DNA of 64,000 nt from Atrina japonica (GCA_030159075.1 BROG01000982.1:62001-126000), one strand, 5' to 3'; counted from the first letter of the stretch, positions 47,009 to 55,910 are shown. Numbers and translations are program-made. The notes: a model not told the origin generated them from the sequence alone.

Positions 47009-48546
47009 AGACGGACGTGATCCTGCTGGCCGACGTGTTCGAAGAGTTCCGCAACATCTCTCTGAATCACTACGCGTTGGATCCAGCTCAATACTACACG
47101 GCTCCCGGCTTGGCCTGGGACGCGGCGTTGCTCACCTCTAAGATCGAGTTGGAGCTGTTGACCGATTACGACATGCATCTGTTCGTGGAAAAGGGTATCA
47201 GAGGCGGGATCACTTACGTCCCGCAACGTCATTCTAAGGCGAACAACAAGTACTTGAAGGACTACGATCCCTCACTACCGTCCAAATACATCGTGTATCT
47301 GGACGCCAACGCGCTCTACAGCGAAGCCATGACTCATCCCCTGCCCTACCGCAATTTCGAATGGGTCGAGGACGTGTCCGATCCGTGCCGTCCGCCGGAA
47401 GGAAAGGGTTACATTCTCGAAGTCGATTTAACGTATCCGAAAGCATTGCACGAATCGCACAACAACTATCCGCTCGCTCCGGAGACGATGAAGGTCGATC
47501 CCAACTATCTGTCCGACTATCAGAAGGGACTGATGAAGGAGTACGAGATGCGCGACGCGGGGCCCCAGAAGCTCGTTCCCAATCTCCGCGACAAGAAGGA
47601 ATACGTCGTGTACTACGAGACGCTGAAGCTCTATCTGGAGCTGGGACTGAAGCTGACGCGAGTGCACCGAGTTCTGCAGTTCGACGAGAAGCCGTGGCTC
47701 GCGGGTTACATAGAAAAGAACACCCGATTGCCTCAGTGCGCTAAAAACGATTTCGAAAAGGACTTCTTCAAACTCATGAACAACGCCGTCTTCGGAAAGA
47801 CCATGGAAAACAAACGGAACAGAACGGAGTTGAAGATCGTCTCCGCCGTCGATAAAGATAAAAAGATCCAAAAGTTGATCGCCTCGCCCGCGTACGACGG
47901 GTTGACCAAGATCAACGATGGTATTGTCTTCCTTCACTTCAAACCGACCACAGTCAAGTTAGACAAACCCATCTACTGCGGTATGGCGATCTTGGATCTG
48001 TCCAAACGTCTGATGTACGGCTGGTATTACAAGCACTTGAAGGCCAGGTACGGCGTCGACTGCGATCTGCTGTACACGGACACCGATTCGCTGGTCGTGG
48101 AGATACGGACGGACGACGTTTATAAAGACATGCTCGAAGACGAAGACGAGTACGACTTTTCCAATTTCAAAGACGATCATCCCTACATTCCCGCGAACAA
48201 GAACAAGAACAAGAAGGTGATCGGCAAGTTCAAAGACGAATGCGGAGGGAAACCCGTCAGAGAGTTCGTCGGCCTGAGACCCAAGATGTACGCCACGTTG
48301 ATGGACGACGATAGCGTTTCCAAACGAGCGAAAGGCGTGAGACGATGCGTCTTAAAAAATAAGATAGACTTCCACGATTACAGGGAGGCTCTCTTTCACG
48401 ACGTCAGGACGTCGCATTCGATGCACAGTCTGAGATCCATCAAACAGATCATCTACGGGATCCGACAGGAAAAGACGACGTTAGATCCCCTGGACACTAA
48501 ATTGCGCATTCAGGAGGATCGCGTTCACACTCGCGCTTTCGATTAA
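46981..48546 (+). CDS. polB: Polinton DNA polymerase B, C-terminal part (separate frame)
   Basis: This frame continues the polymerase: ExoIII (GDYHDLYLKTDV), motif A (YLDANALYSEAM), motif B (KLMNNAVFGKTMEN) and motif C (YTDTDS, Asp at residues 367 and 369 of this frame). It ends with the usual KxY-type thumb region (GLRPKMYATL). Catalytic residues of the polymerase core are intact. Relative to the N-terminal part the frame differs by one base, and the linker between the two looks shortened, suggesting a small deletion and not a programmed slip. An ATG lies at the start of this frame, but initiation there would lack the exonuclease. Confidence 0.9.
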   Translation: MGDYHDLYLKTDVILLADVFEEFRNISLNHYALDPAQYYTAPGLAWDAALLTSKIELELLTDYDMHLFVEKGIRGGITYVPQRHSKANNKYLKDYDPSLPSKYIVYLDANALYSEAMTHPLPYRNFEWVEDVSDPCRPPEGKGYILEVDLTYPKALHESHNNYPLAPETMKVDPNYLSDYQKGLMKEYEMRDAGPQKLVPNLRDKKEYVVYYETLKLYLELGLKLTRVHRVLQFDEKPWLAGYIEKNTRLPQCAKNDFEKDFFKLMNNAVFGKTMENKRNRTELKIVSAVDKDKKIQKLIASPAYDGLTKINDGIVFLHFKPTTVKLDKPIYCGMAILDLSKRLMYGWYYKHLKARYGVDCDLLYTDTDSLVVEIRTDDVYKDMLEDEDEYDFSNFKDDHPYIPANKNKNKKVIGKFKDECGGKPVREFVGLRPKMYATLMDDDSVSKRAKGVRRCVLKNKIDFHDYREALFHDVRTSHSMHSLRSIKQIIYGIRQEKTTLDPLDTKLRIQEDRVHTRAFD

Positions 48547-48574
48547 TTTATAATTTCTATATCATTATAAATTA

Positions 48575-49524
48575 TTATTCCACGATCAGCAACTCTTCTC
48601 GCACGAAACCTCTCGTCGGCGTCTTGGGATTTCTTCCCGGAGTGTCCTTCAGGTAATAGACGTCGATGCCCTGCATGTTGAACTGTCGTTCGATCTCGTG
48701 TTTGTCCACCGACCAGACGGGATCGGTCGCCCTACGCTTCTGCGGAAGGTAATTTCTCACGGTGTCGTCCTTGTTAGCCTCGGCGGGCAGGTAGAGAAAT
48801 CGGACTTTGTTGAACGGTCCTATCGGCGATCGGGCGGGAGAGTGCGTCTCTATCGGTTCGGGAGGTCGCGTCTCGTCGTTGAGCGTCTTCACAAACGTCC
48901 TCCAGTCGTTTCACCCATTCGGTGATCACCTTCTTCGCGGTCTTGCCCTTTCCAATCTTGTTCGCCTTCATCTCTTCGGCGTACTGATGGGCGAAGAGCC
49001 GTTTCTCCCAACGTCTTGTTGAATCGTTCGACGATGGCCTGGTCGCGATGAACGTCCACCCGCCCCGTCCTGATCTTCGCGTTGTGACGTTTCATGAGCG
49101 CGCGGACCTTTCCCATGAATTCTTTACCGGGATCGACCTGTAGCAACTTGGGATACGTCAGTCGTCGTTCGTAGATCCGTTCGAAGGCCTCCGCCACGGC
49201 CTCGCTGGTTCGGACCGCCAACGCTTCCGCCTCCTTGTGCCGCGTGCCCACGTCGGCCACCGTCAACGCGTATTTGTACGTCTTCCCGTCCACCCTATCG
49301 TGCGGCAGGTACAGGAGATCGGCCTGGTGGATGTCGTTTTCTTTTACGTTTTCGAATCGGGGTCGGACGATCTTCTTGGGAGCGGGGAGATAGATCTGCC
49401 AGACGTCTTGTTTTTTCAAGAAGTCGAAGGCTTCCTTCTCGCCGACTTTAGCCGCCTTGGCCAATTTCTTGACGGCAGTCCATCCCTTCCAGTAACCTCT
49501 GGGGCTGTAATAGATCTCTTCCAT
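48575..49524 (-). CDS. int: Polinton integrase (rve family), frameshifted C-terminus
   Basis: The retroviral-type core in the first frame (49,524-48,889) has the triad D69, D131, E166 (D-x61-D-x34-E), with QVDPGKEF around the second Asp and AIVERFN around the Glu. It would cut the host target and join the element ends, leaving the 6-bp duplication seen here. The C-terminus is spread over two further frames (48,971-48,774 and 48,892-48,575). The last carries RRATDPVWSVDKHEIE, a YYLKD block and GFVREELLIVE, typical of Polinton integrase tails. Breaks lie near 49,010-49,020 and 48,890-48,900. The core is complete; the tail is separated. Confidence 0.9.
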
Positions 49525-49533
49525 TTTTTTATT

Positions 49534-49932
49534 TTACGTCGTTAATTTTTTAACGCCGTAGAACACGAGTCCCGTTCCCACGATCACGAAGAGGAGTTCC
49601 TTGTCTTTTTGTTCTTCCGAGGGCTGATAGAAATCGCTCAACTTCGGTTCGGGCGGCATCGCTGCTTCTTCCGTCATCTGCGAGTAGAGTGGCATGGCGG
49701 CATCCACTTCTTTGTAGGTGTACAGGGAATTTCCTTCCTTCCTGAGTCTCTCGTTGAGAAAATCTAATCGCTTCGTGCGTTCGTGATTCCACCGATCTCT
49801 AGCCTTGGTCAGTTTCTCGATCGCTTCGTCGTGTCTTTTCTGTTCTTCGTGATTCGAGAATAGAAATTGCGATCCCGAGAAGGCGAGAGCATTGACTACC
49901 GCGCCGCCTATCATCATCGCGATCGTTGCCAT
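49534..49932 (-). CDS. Polinton-associated small membrane protein, 132 aa
   Basis: An N-terminal hydrophobic segment (MMIGGAVVNALAFSGSQFLF, about 6-25), a charged helical middle (KRHDEAIEKLTKARDRWNHE, about 32-51) and a C-terminal hydrophobic segment (LLFVIVGTGLVFYGV). It begins 23 bp after the upstream gene and ends 9 bp before the integrase. I recognise this arrangement as one that recurs in animal Polintons, but its function is unknown; a virion or membrane role is an inference. Confidence 0.75.
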   Translation of the reverse strand: MATIAMMIGGAVVNALAFSGSQFLFSNHEEQKRHDEAIEKLTKARDRWNHERTKRLDFLNERLRKEGNSLYTYKEVDAAMPLYSQMTEEAAMPPEPKLSDFYQPSEEQKDKELLFVIVGTGLVFYGVKKLTT

Positions 49933-49955
49933 TTTTTTTTAAGTTTTTTTTTTTT

Positions 49956-50180
49956 TTATTTCATGATATCGGCGGGAATGACGCCCTTCTTGACCAGCAT
50001 GTCTTTGGTGTACTCGGCGAGAATGTAGTCGACGAAGACCATCCCAAGATCCTTCGGATCTAGATCCATCTTGGGCGTCGACGTCTTGAGGAACTTCTTG
50101 GAAAGTTGCGCGTAGCCCGTGGCGATTCCCGTCACGACGGCCGCGTGATACGCGGTGTTGACCAAATCCTTTTCGCTCAT
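49956..50180 (-). CDS. Polinton-associated small protein, 74 aa
   Basis: One hydrophobic, Ala-rich helix (YHAAVVTGIATGYA), a central MDLDPKDLGMVFVDYILAEY stretch and an end reading VKKGVIPADIMK. It is compact, with short AT-rich spacers on both sides. Function unknown; similar small proteins accompany other Polintons. Confidence 0.7.
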   Translation of the reverse strand: MSEKDLVNTAYHAAVVTGIATGYAQLSKKFLKTSTPKMDLDPKDLGMVFVDYILAEYTKDMLVKKGVIPADIMK

Positions 50181-50205
50181 ATTATTTTTTATATGAAAAA
50201 AATTA

Positions 50206-50544
50206 TTATTTATCGGATTTTACCGTCGTCGTCGAGCAGTTGTTCGAGTTGTAGACGTCGTCGCAGTAGGTGGCGATCGTGGTGAGCATGTGATCGATGT
50301 CGGTATCGATGAGGTGTTCGTCGTCCGTCGTGTGGTGGTGGTGATGAAGGATGTGAGCGTCCGCATCCTCGTCGGCGTCCTCCGTGGCGTCGTAGTCGGT
50401 CGCGTAGGAATGGATATGGACGTGCTCGATTTTCTTGGTTTTGAAGGTGTTCACGAGCTTGATCGCGATCAAGCTCGCGGCGAAGATTCCCGCCGCCACC
50501 GTCGCCGTCGTTTCCGCGAACGTTTTCAGTTTGGGGGTATCCAT
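50206..50544 (-). CDS. His/Asp-rich single-pass membrane protein, 112 aa
   Basis: A membrane segment (about residues 13-32) is followed by KKIEHVHIHS, an acidic DYDATEDADEDADAH stretch and HILHHHHH. The juxtamembrane motif K-(I/V)-EHVH-(I/V)-H is shared with the 70-aa protein encoded next to it, so the two look like paralogues. The His and Asp clusters could bind divalent metal, which is an inference. Function unknown. Confidence 0.65.
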   Translation of the reverse strand: MDTPKLKTFAETTATVAAGIFAASLIAIKLVNTFKTKKIEHVHIHSYATDYDATEDADEDADAHILHHHHHTTDDEHLIDTDIDHMLTTIATYCDDVYNSNNCSTTTVKSDK

Positions 50545-50591
50545 TTTTTTAATAGCGAAAAAGATTTTTTTAAATACATTTCGTAGGGGTC

Positions 50592-50804
50592 CTACTCGTA
50601 GGGGTTATGGAGGTGACGGTGAAGAAAGATGTGGCCCGTCTCGTCGCCTTTCTTGCTGTCCAACGTGCGGATATGGACGTGGACGTGTTCGACTTTCTCG
50701 AGTTTTAACACGTCCGCGAATAAGAGTGCGCACATGCTCGTGACGACGATTCCTCCGCCCACCACCGGCAGCGCTTCCAAAATATTTCTCATTGTCACAC
50801 CCAT
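50592..50804 (-). CDS. His-rich single-pass membrane protein, 70 aa
   Basis: A membrane segment (about 12-30), then KVEHVHVHIR and a terminal HIFLHRHLHNPYE. It is related by the EHVHVH motif to the 112-aa protein 48 bp downstream, suggesting local duplication. Function unknown. Confidence 0.6.
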   Translation of the reverse strand: MGVTMRNILEALPVVGGGIVVTSMCALLFADVLKLEKVEHVHVHIRTLDSKKGDETGHIFLHRHLHNPYE

Positions 50805-50828
50805 TTTTTATTAGCGGTAAAAAGATTT

Positions 50829-51158
50829 TTAATACATTTCGTAAGGATTGGGTCTGACGTCTTTTTTAGGTTCTGGAGGAGGAGGAGAAGGAGGCGGCGG
50901 TTGTTTTTTCGTGTACAACAGCACCAATCCGACCGCGAGTCCGCCGGCCGCTAGCCATTTCCAGCTATCCTGGCTATTAGTCTGGCTATCCTGGCCATTA
51001 GCATTGCTATTAGCATTGCTATCCTGGCCATTAGCCTGGCTATTCTGGCCATTAGCATTACTATCCTGACCTTTACGACTCCACCTCTTTTCCGCTCCCT
51101 TCTTCCCCGCTTCCTGACGTTTCGGATTCTTTTTCACTAGGAGTTCTTCCGGATTCAT
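50829..51158 (-). CDS. Repeat-containing membrane protein, 109 aa
   Basis: A basic N-terminus (KKNPKRQEAGKKGAEKRWSR) is followed by degenerate repeats of Q-D/N-S-N/Q-A/T-N-G (about residues 31-65), a single membrane segment (WLAAGGLAVGLVLLY) and a proline-rich tail (PPPPSPPPPEP) ending NPYEMY. The DNA under the repeats is an imperfect minisatellite (CTGGCCATTAGC units), so length probably varies between copies. Function unknown. Confidence 0.6.
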   Translation of the reverse strand: MNPEELLVKKNPKRQEAGKKGAEKRWSRKGQDSNANGQNSQANGQDSNANSNANGQDSQTNSQDSWKWLAAGGLAVGLVLLYTKKQPPPPSPPPPEPKKDVRPNPYEMY

Positions 51159-51619
51159 TGTCTTTTTCTATACCCTCCGATTTTTTAAATCCCGTTATAT
51201 AGCGGCTGGACGTGGCGGCGAGGCTGAGAGGTGCCAAGTAGGAGCCGAAGTGGTGAAACAGGCTACAGCACGCTTCGCCGATGGCCGCGTCGAGGAAGGG
51301 GTCTTCGCTCAGTTCTTCGATCAGTCGAGGGCTCGTTCTGCAAATCGAAAAAATATTTAAGACTCTGGGCGTACAGCGTGATGATGGAATTGGCGATCGA
51401 TTTACTCATGCGCATGCCGAGTCGCGCGTTGAGCAGACGATTTAGATTGTCCAGTTCCTTGTCGTTCATCTTGTCCAGATCGGCGACGGTCACGTCTTTT
51501 CCCAGGAAATGACGCGATCGCCCGGATCCGACGATGGACGATAACCTGTCTTTGACCGACGTGTCCGTCGTCGTCGTCGCGCCGGCGGCAACGTTCGTTA
51601 GTATCTCGTCCACGTTCAT
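51073..51619 (-). CDS. Polinton-associated protein, about 118 aa plus shifted C-terminus
   Basis: The first frame (51,619-51,263) contains DRLSSIVGSG, HFLGKDVTVADLDKM and a helical NRLLNARLGMRMSKSIANS block. After LKYFFDLQNEP, near 51,335, the conserved-looking continuation lies in another frame (LIEELSEDPFLDAAIGE, then a SLFHHFGSYLAPLS block). That frame stays open to a stop at 51,073 and so overlaps the start of the next gene. The break sits at a GGG run. Function unknown; it looks like a structural or scaffold protein of this element class. Confidence 0.6.
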
Positions 51620-51644
51620 CTCTTTTTTTTATAAAAAAAATTTT

Positions 51645-51797
51645 TTATAAAGAATGCAACAGTCTTCTCAACCCACGTTCCGTGCGACGATACCGTTCCA
51701 AACGTAATAGATGTAGAACCGCGAAGATGACGATCAAGGCGCCTAACGCGATGAACGAGAGCAGCGCGAACACGATCATTTCGGTGAAGCGTTTCAT
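51645..51797 (-). CDS. Short single-pass membrane protein, 50 aa
   Basis: An ATG at 51,797 opens a 50-residue frame ending in TAA at 51,645. Its middle is one hydrophobic helix (MIVFALLSFIALGALIVIFA), followed by an Arg-rich tail (RLERYRRTERGLRRLL). It fills the only gap between the 193-aa and 118-aa genes, with the same 19-25-bp spacing as its neighbours, which supports it as a real gene. Confidence 0.6.
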   Translation of the reverse strand: MKRFTEMIVFALLSFIALGALIVIFAVLHLLRLERYRRTERGLRRLLHSL

Positions 51798-51816
51798 CGT
51801 TTTGTAATACTCAGAC

Positions 51817-52398
51817 TTAACGAGATGTCGACTTGTCGCCGAGAAGGGTGCGGAGCTGTTCGCGCAGATCTTCCGTCTCGCGACTCGATACTTTTTTTAC
51901 GCCGTCGTCGGCTTTGTATTTGGCGTACAGCTTGTCCTTCATCTCGCGATACTTGGTCAGTTCGTGGGACACGGTGGCGAATTCTTCGTCCGTGATCTTC
52001 CCGTCCTCCAGCGCGCGACTCACCAGATCCGTGATCGAATTCAATTTGCTCTCCGCCAGTTTGACGATCTTCAGGTGCTTCTCCGATTTCTTCAGCAACA
52101 CTCGTCGGATTCCCTTCATGACCAGTCCCACGGATCCCACGGTCACGGCCACGATCTGCAGAGGTAAGCCCGCGATGGGTACGGCGAATCCCAGTCCTCC
52201 CACGACGAGACTTCCCGCGATCAGCGCGCCGTCGACGCCGTCCGCGGTGTTGACGATTCGCTTGTATTTCTTGTGCACGCTCTTCCGCGTCTCGATCTCT
52301 CGTCTGAACGTCTGCTCGATCTCTCCGATCCGTCTGAGACGATACTCTTGCGGATCGGGTTCTAACGTCGGGTATAGCGTCTCTTTGTTGTTACTCAT
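51817..52398 (-). CDS. Polinton-associated membrane protein, 193 aa
   Basis: A charged N-terminal helix (RRIGEIEQTFRREIETRKSV) is followed by a VNTADGVDGALIAGS motif, a long Gly/Val hydrophobic segment (about 60-95), KKSEKHLKIVKLAESKLNSI, and an EDGKITDEEF helix-turn-helix-like stretch, ending in charged helices. Proteins with this order recur in animal Polintons and PLE-unrelated metazoan scaffolds. They have no assigned function; a membrane-remodelling or virion role is possible. Confidence 0.75.
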   Translation of the reverse strand: MSNNKETLYPTLEPDPQEYRLRRIGEIEQTFRREIETRKSVHKKYKRIVNTADGVDGALIAGSLVVGGLGFAVPIAGLPLQIVAVTVGSVGLVMKGIRRVLLKKSEKHLKIVKLAESKLNSITDLVSRALEDGKITDEEFATVSHELTKYREMKDKLYAKYKADDGVKKVSSRETEDLREQLRTLLGDKSTSR

Positions 52399-52425
52399 CT
52401 TTTAAGAAAAGGGGGAAAAATTTTT

Positions 52426-52842
52426 TTATACGTCGAGAACGACGACGCCGTTGACGGATCCCGATTTCGATCCTTTGTTCACGGCGAAGTTGAGGACGTC
52501 GCCCGCCGTCACCCGCAACGGCGGATTCAGCGGGACGATCTCACCGGTCTGGGTCCGGAAGGTTCTGTATTCCACGTCGTTCAGGACGAGCGTCACGTCC
52601 AGTTCGCCCAAGAGTCCCAGACGAATGACGTGACCGTCGAACAACATCTTGACGCCCAGCGTCGGTCGGAGTCTTCCGTTTTTATTCACCTCGAATTGGA
52701 AGGTGTTCATGATGCGACGGTTTTTGGCCAACGCGGTGATCTCCTCTTTGGCGTCGTCGAGGTCTTTGAGAAGTCTCTCGTTCAGGTCCTCGACCAGTTC
52801 TTCCCTTTCCACGTCTTCCCAATAGAATCCCGATCTAGACAT
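52426..52842 (-). CDS. Unidentified Polinton protein, 138 aa
   Basis: The N-terminus is helical and acidic (DVEREELVEDLNERLLKDLD, about 10-29). The rest is beta-rich (RRIMNTFQFEVNKNGRL, VIRLGLLGELDVTLVLNDVE) and ends SVNGVVVLDV. The beta pattern would suit a small virion component, but no family is recognised. It lies between the candidate virion protein and the 193-aa gene. Confidence 0.65.
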   Translation of the reverse strand: MSRSGFYWEDVEREELVEDLNERLLKDLDDAKEEITALAKNRRIMNTFQFEVNKNGRLRPTLGVKMLFDGHVIRLGLLGELDVTLVLNDVEYRTFRTQTGEIVPLNPPLRVTAGDVLNFAVNKGSKSGSVNGVVVLDV

Positions 52843-52858
52843 CTTTTTTAATTCTTTT

Positions 52859-53525
52859 TTAGAATTTCTTAAATTCCAATAGAACGTGAACGGAATGACC
52901 GTGATTGTCGACGGGATTGCCTTCCTCGTCCTTGAGACGTATCGTCACTTCCGAGATGCGATCCCGTCTCAACAACAGGAACACGGGATGTGCGACGTCT
53001 TTTTCGTACAACTCGGAAAATTTCACGTTGGGACAGGGTAGGGACATGAGGATGTCCTTCGCCGTGCCGTCTCTGACACCCTCCTCCAACTCGTCGAGAT
53101 GGACGTTTGTTGAGGAGTTCCACCGGCTGCAGGTTGACGCTCCGGCTAGCGGAGATGGATCCGCCGAGAGCCGCATTCGCGCGAATGCCGAGAATCTTGC
53201 CGATTTCCGGTGGAAGCACCACCGCCGTGCTACCCGACCCGTCGATTCTCAATCTCATGGTGGTCTTGTCCAGGAACACCTTGTCGAAGTATTTCGCGAG
53301 AAGTCGTCGTAGGTCGTTGAAGCTGTACGACCCGGCGTGCACGCTTTGGACTTTGGGTCTGTCTCTCCCTACGGCGTAGCGTATCTCCACGTCTTTCTTG
53401 ACGTTGTACAACCCGTTGTAAAGGCGAATGGCCTTGACGCCCACGCACCACTCGCCGTTCTTCGCATTATCGACGTAACGAGAGAGTTTCACTGGTTTTC
53501 CGATGTCCGTCACGAGATAGAACAT
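52859..53525 (-). CDS. Candidate Polinton minor capsid/virion protein, frameshifted
   Basis: The N-terminal frame (53,525-about 53,110) has FYLVTDIGKPVKLSRYVDN, a VGVKAIRLYNGLYNV block and AGSYSFNDLRRLL. The C-terminal part lies in another frame (to 52,859): VHLDELEEGVRDG, LPCPNVKFSEL, HPVFLLLRRD and a final NPVDNHGHSVHVLLEF. These two blocks form one beta-rich protein in related elements, consistent with a penton/minor-capsid-like role (inference). The break lies near 53,105-53,115. It is divergently transcribed from the 356-aa gene across a 45-bp AT-rich spacer. Confidence 0.65.
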
Positions 53526-53570
53526 TGCTGTTTTTTTTTTTATAAAAATTTTACTTTTATATAAAATACT
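53526..53570. promoter_or_regulatory. Divergent AT-rich promoter spacer
   Basis: The 45 bp between two divergent start codons consist of T runs and two TATAAAA-like motifs (about 53,541-53,547 and 53,560-53,566). Similar T/A-tract spacers with TATA-like motifs precede most genes of the element. Confidence 0.5.
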
Positions 53571-54641
53571 ATGAACGTCTACGAGTACAGAAAGAATCTA
53601 AATCTATCGTCGTTCGACGTCTACGTCAACGCGACCGAAAAGTTTCGCGCGTCGTTCGAGAACGTTTCCGACGAGTATAGTAATCCAATGACCCTCGAGT
53701 ATAATAGCGATTATTATCGCGCGACGTTGAAACGACGGTACCTGCAGTCCATCGGCGGATTCTGGCAGAATCAAGTGAATTTCGCGGTGTGGTGCGCGAC
53801 GACGGGATGCGGGGTGACGCTGGACATGGGAAACGATCACCTATCCAAATCGTTCTTTAGCTTCCACATCTACTATCAGATCAGAAGAGTCCTGCAAGAA
53901 CTCGCCGCACCCCTACCCTCCGATCCGTCCTTCGACCGTTATGCGAACAACATCGATAAGGGAGCGTATCGGAGACTCTGTCGCGAATTCGACATCCCGG
54001 TCGAGACGGATTGGAAGATCAAGGGAAACATCTTCGGGAACTACAAAGCGAAGTGGTCTACCTTCGTCAACGATCGATCGAATGGATTCACGACTCCGGG
54101 GTTGAGGAGATTAGACGCGTCCATTCGCGTCTTCGTCTGGGCGATCTTGGGAGCGCAGGGTCAGACGAGGACCTCGATCGCGGACATGAGCGCCACGTCG
54201 CTGGACGCCAAGAATCAGTTCCTCCTGGCCAACGTCGAGGACGCCATCAACCGACCGCTCGACCTGCCCGCCGACATCTCGCGCTACGAAGACTGTCTGA
54301 AGTACTCCAATTCCAAGCTCGACTACGTCATCCATCCGGGGCTCTACATGCTGCCCAGCGACATGGAGCTGAAGATCGGCAAGAACATCGTCGGCTACAA
54401 TAACGAGATCGTGATCGCCCCCGACACCGCGACGACGGGAACGAACACCAACCTCAACGCGAAGACGTTCGCGAAGATTCAACCGCCGCAGATCAAATCG
54501 CCACCCAAACAAGTTAAACCTCCTTCTCCATCGCCACCCGTAGAGATCGCGCCGCCGCCGTCAGACGATCACGAGGATCAGAAGACCGCCGTCTTGACCG
54601 CGGCGTTACTTTCTTTTCTTGTCTTCGTCGAGTTTCGTTAA
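53571..54641 (+). CDS. Conserved Polinton protein, 356 aa
   Basis: Starts MNVYEYRKNLNLSSFDVYVN. Recognisable blocks are YLQSIGGFWQNQVNFAVWCA (about 56-75), TTGCGV, FHIYYQIRRVL, NGFTTPGLRRLDASIRVFVW, AILGAQGQTRT, DAKNQFLLANVEDAI and YNNEIVIAPD. A proline-rich linker then leads to a short C-terminal hydrophobic stretch. The same blocks recur in Polintons of marine invertebrates, but I know of no assigned function; a virion or morphogenesis protein is plausible. The 3' end overlaps the convergent coiled-coil gene by about 36 bp. Confidence 0.75.
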   Translation: MNVYEYRKNLNLSSFDVYVNATEKFRASFENVSDEYSNPMTLEYNSDYYRATLKRRYLQSIGGFWQNQVNFAVWCATTGCGVTLDMGNDHLSKSFFSFHIYYQIRRVLQELAAPLPSDPSFDRYANNIDKGAYRRLCREFDIPVETDWKIKGNIFGNYKAKWSTFVNDRSNGFTTPGLRRLDASIRVFVWAILGAQGQTRTSIADMSATSLDAKNQFLLANVEDAINRPLDLPADISRYEDCLKYSNSKLDYVIHPGLYMLPSDMELKIGKNIVGYNNEIVIAPDTATTGTNTNLNAKTFAKIQPPQIKSPPKQVKPPSPSPPVEIAPPPSDDHEDQKTAVLTAALLSFLVFVEFR

Positions 54642-55910
54642 CAACCAACCGACGACGACCATGCCCAAGACCCACAGATGTTCTCCCAACCACATCGCCG
54701 TCTTGCCGAGCGTCGACAGGATCCAGGACACGATGGCGCCTAAGATGCCCGGCAACGCCTCGCCGAACTTGACGGCTAGTTTCGCGAGCAATTTTCCGAT
54801 CGCGTCCAGCTGTTTCTTGATCCATTCCTTCGCTCCTCCCTCCTTGTTGGGAGGTGGCGGAGGTGGAGTGGGTGGTGGTGGACTCGTCCCCGGAAGGAGC
54901 AATTCGACCAAGAAACCTATCGTCATGCCGATCGCCGTCAGGACGCTGAAGATGGTGACGCCCTGTTCTCTGAACAGATCGGCGATTCTCTCTCTCAAGG
55001 GGAGATTATCGTCGACTAACTTCTTGATCGGCTCTGCTACATCAGCCAGTCGCCTTCGCAAGTCACCCTTGAGATCAGCGATACTGTCTTTAATCCCATC
55101 GAGGTCATCGCGCGCTTTATTTATATCCTTTTCGAGCCATTCTTTTTCACCCGGATTGTTTTCTTTGAGTCTTTCTTCCTTTCCAGATATTAAATGTTCG
55201 CGTTCCACTCTCTTGGCTTCTTGAACTTTTAATGCACCGCGAATGTCTAGTAAACTCTGGTTCAATCCCTGCAGTTCTCTCAGGGGAAATTCTCCCTCAA
55301 AGTCATCTGCGCGGAGTTGTATCGATGCATCGACGAGGGTGTGTATACTACTCGATAGGTCTGCTATTGCCTCGTCTAATTGTTCTACTTGCGTTTCAGC
55401 ATCCTTTTTTAATACCTCTTCTACGGTGTCCCTTTTATTTTTTACTTCTTTTGCCTCTTGTACAGGAAGTTCCATCCTCATACCCATCGCACTTTGAAAA
55501 TTAGCCTTATAACGTGATGCCGCATAAAAACCTCTTCTATTTTTATACGTTAATTGTTCCCACTCCGCTCCCCATTTTACCCATAAGTCACCTTGTTTCG
55601 ATGCTTTAAATTCGTAAGAAGCTTTAATACCATGAGGAGATTTGGCTTCTTTCCATTTATTCACTAATTTCTCAGTATCTTCTTTAGACGCTACATTCTC
55701 AACAACTAGTCCGGGAGGTAGATCTTCTCCACCGGCCCAGCTAGGACCTTTCGTATTATCGTAGAAAGACGTATCCGCAGTATTTCCAGGCTCATTGACT
55801 GTACTCGAAGGTTTATCTTGCAGTTCAACGTTCTCATATTCGGTGTACCAATCATCATCGTCGCCTCTTGTATCACCCCATCCTTGATTATCGTTTGGTT
55901 TATCGTCCAT
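54606..55910 (-). CDS. Coiled-coil membrane protein of the Polinton, 434 aa
   Basis: Acidic, low-complexity N-terminus (about 1-60); a W/K-rich segment with GFYAASRYKANFQSAMGM (about 125-145); a long predicted coiled coil (about 150-310); a membrane segment (FSVLTAIGMTIGFLVELLLP); a proline linker (PPPPTPPPPPP); and a hydrophobic C-terminal region with IGKLLAKLAVKFGEALPGIL and LWVLGMVVVGWLL. The layout resembles a viral membrane or tail-like morphogenesis factor; function unknown. The N-terminal half is AT-richer than the C-terminal half, hinting at a domain swap. Confidence 0.75.
   Translation of the reverse strand: MDDKPNDNQGWGDTRGDDDDWYTEYENVELQDKPSSTVNEPGNTADTSFYDNTKGPSWAGGEDLPPGLVVENVASKEDTEKLVNKWKEAKSPHGIKASYEFKASKQGDLWVKWGAEWEQLTYKNRRGFYAASRYKANFQSAMGMRMELPVQEAKEVKNKRDTVEEVLKKDAETQVEQLDEAIADLSSSIHTLVDASIQLRADDFEGEFPLRELQGLNQSLLDIRGALKVQEAKRVEREHLISGKEERLKENNPGEKEWLEKDINKARDDLDGIKDSIADLKGDLRRRLADVAEPIKKLVDDNLPLRERIADLFREQGVTIFSVLTAIGMTIGFLVELLLPGTSPPPPTPPPPPPNKEGGAKEWIKKQLDAIGKLLAKLAVKFGEALPGILGAIVSWILSTLGKTAMWLGEHLWVLGMVVVGWLLTKLDEDKKRK

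Noticed and set aside
46324..47744. Long antisense and alternative-frame ORFs across the polymerase
   Set aside because: They overlap motifs of the polymerase frame and have the Arg/Ser/Pro-rich composition of shadow frames in GC-rich coding DNA.
54111..54825. Arg-rich ORFs opposite the 356-aa and coiled-coil genes
   Set aside because: Shadow frames of well-supported genes on the other strand.
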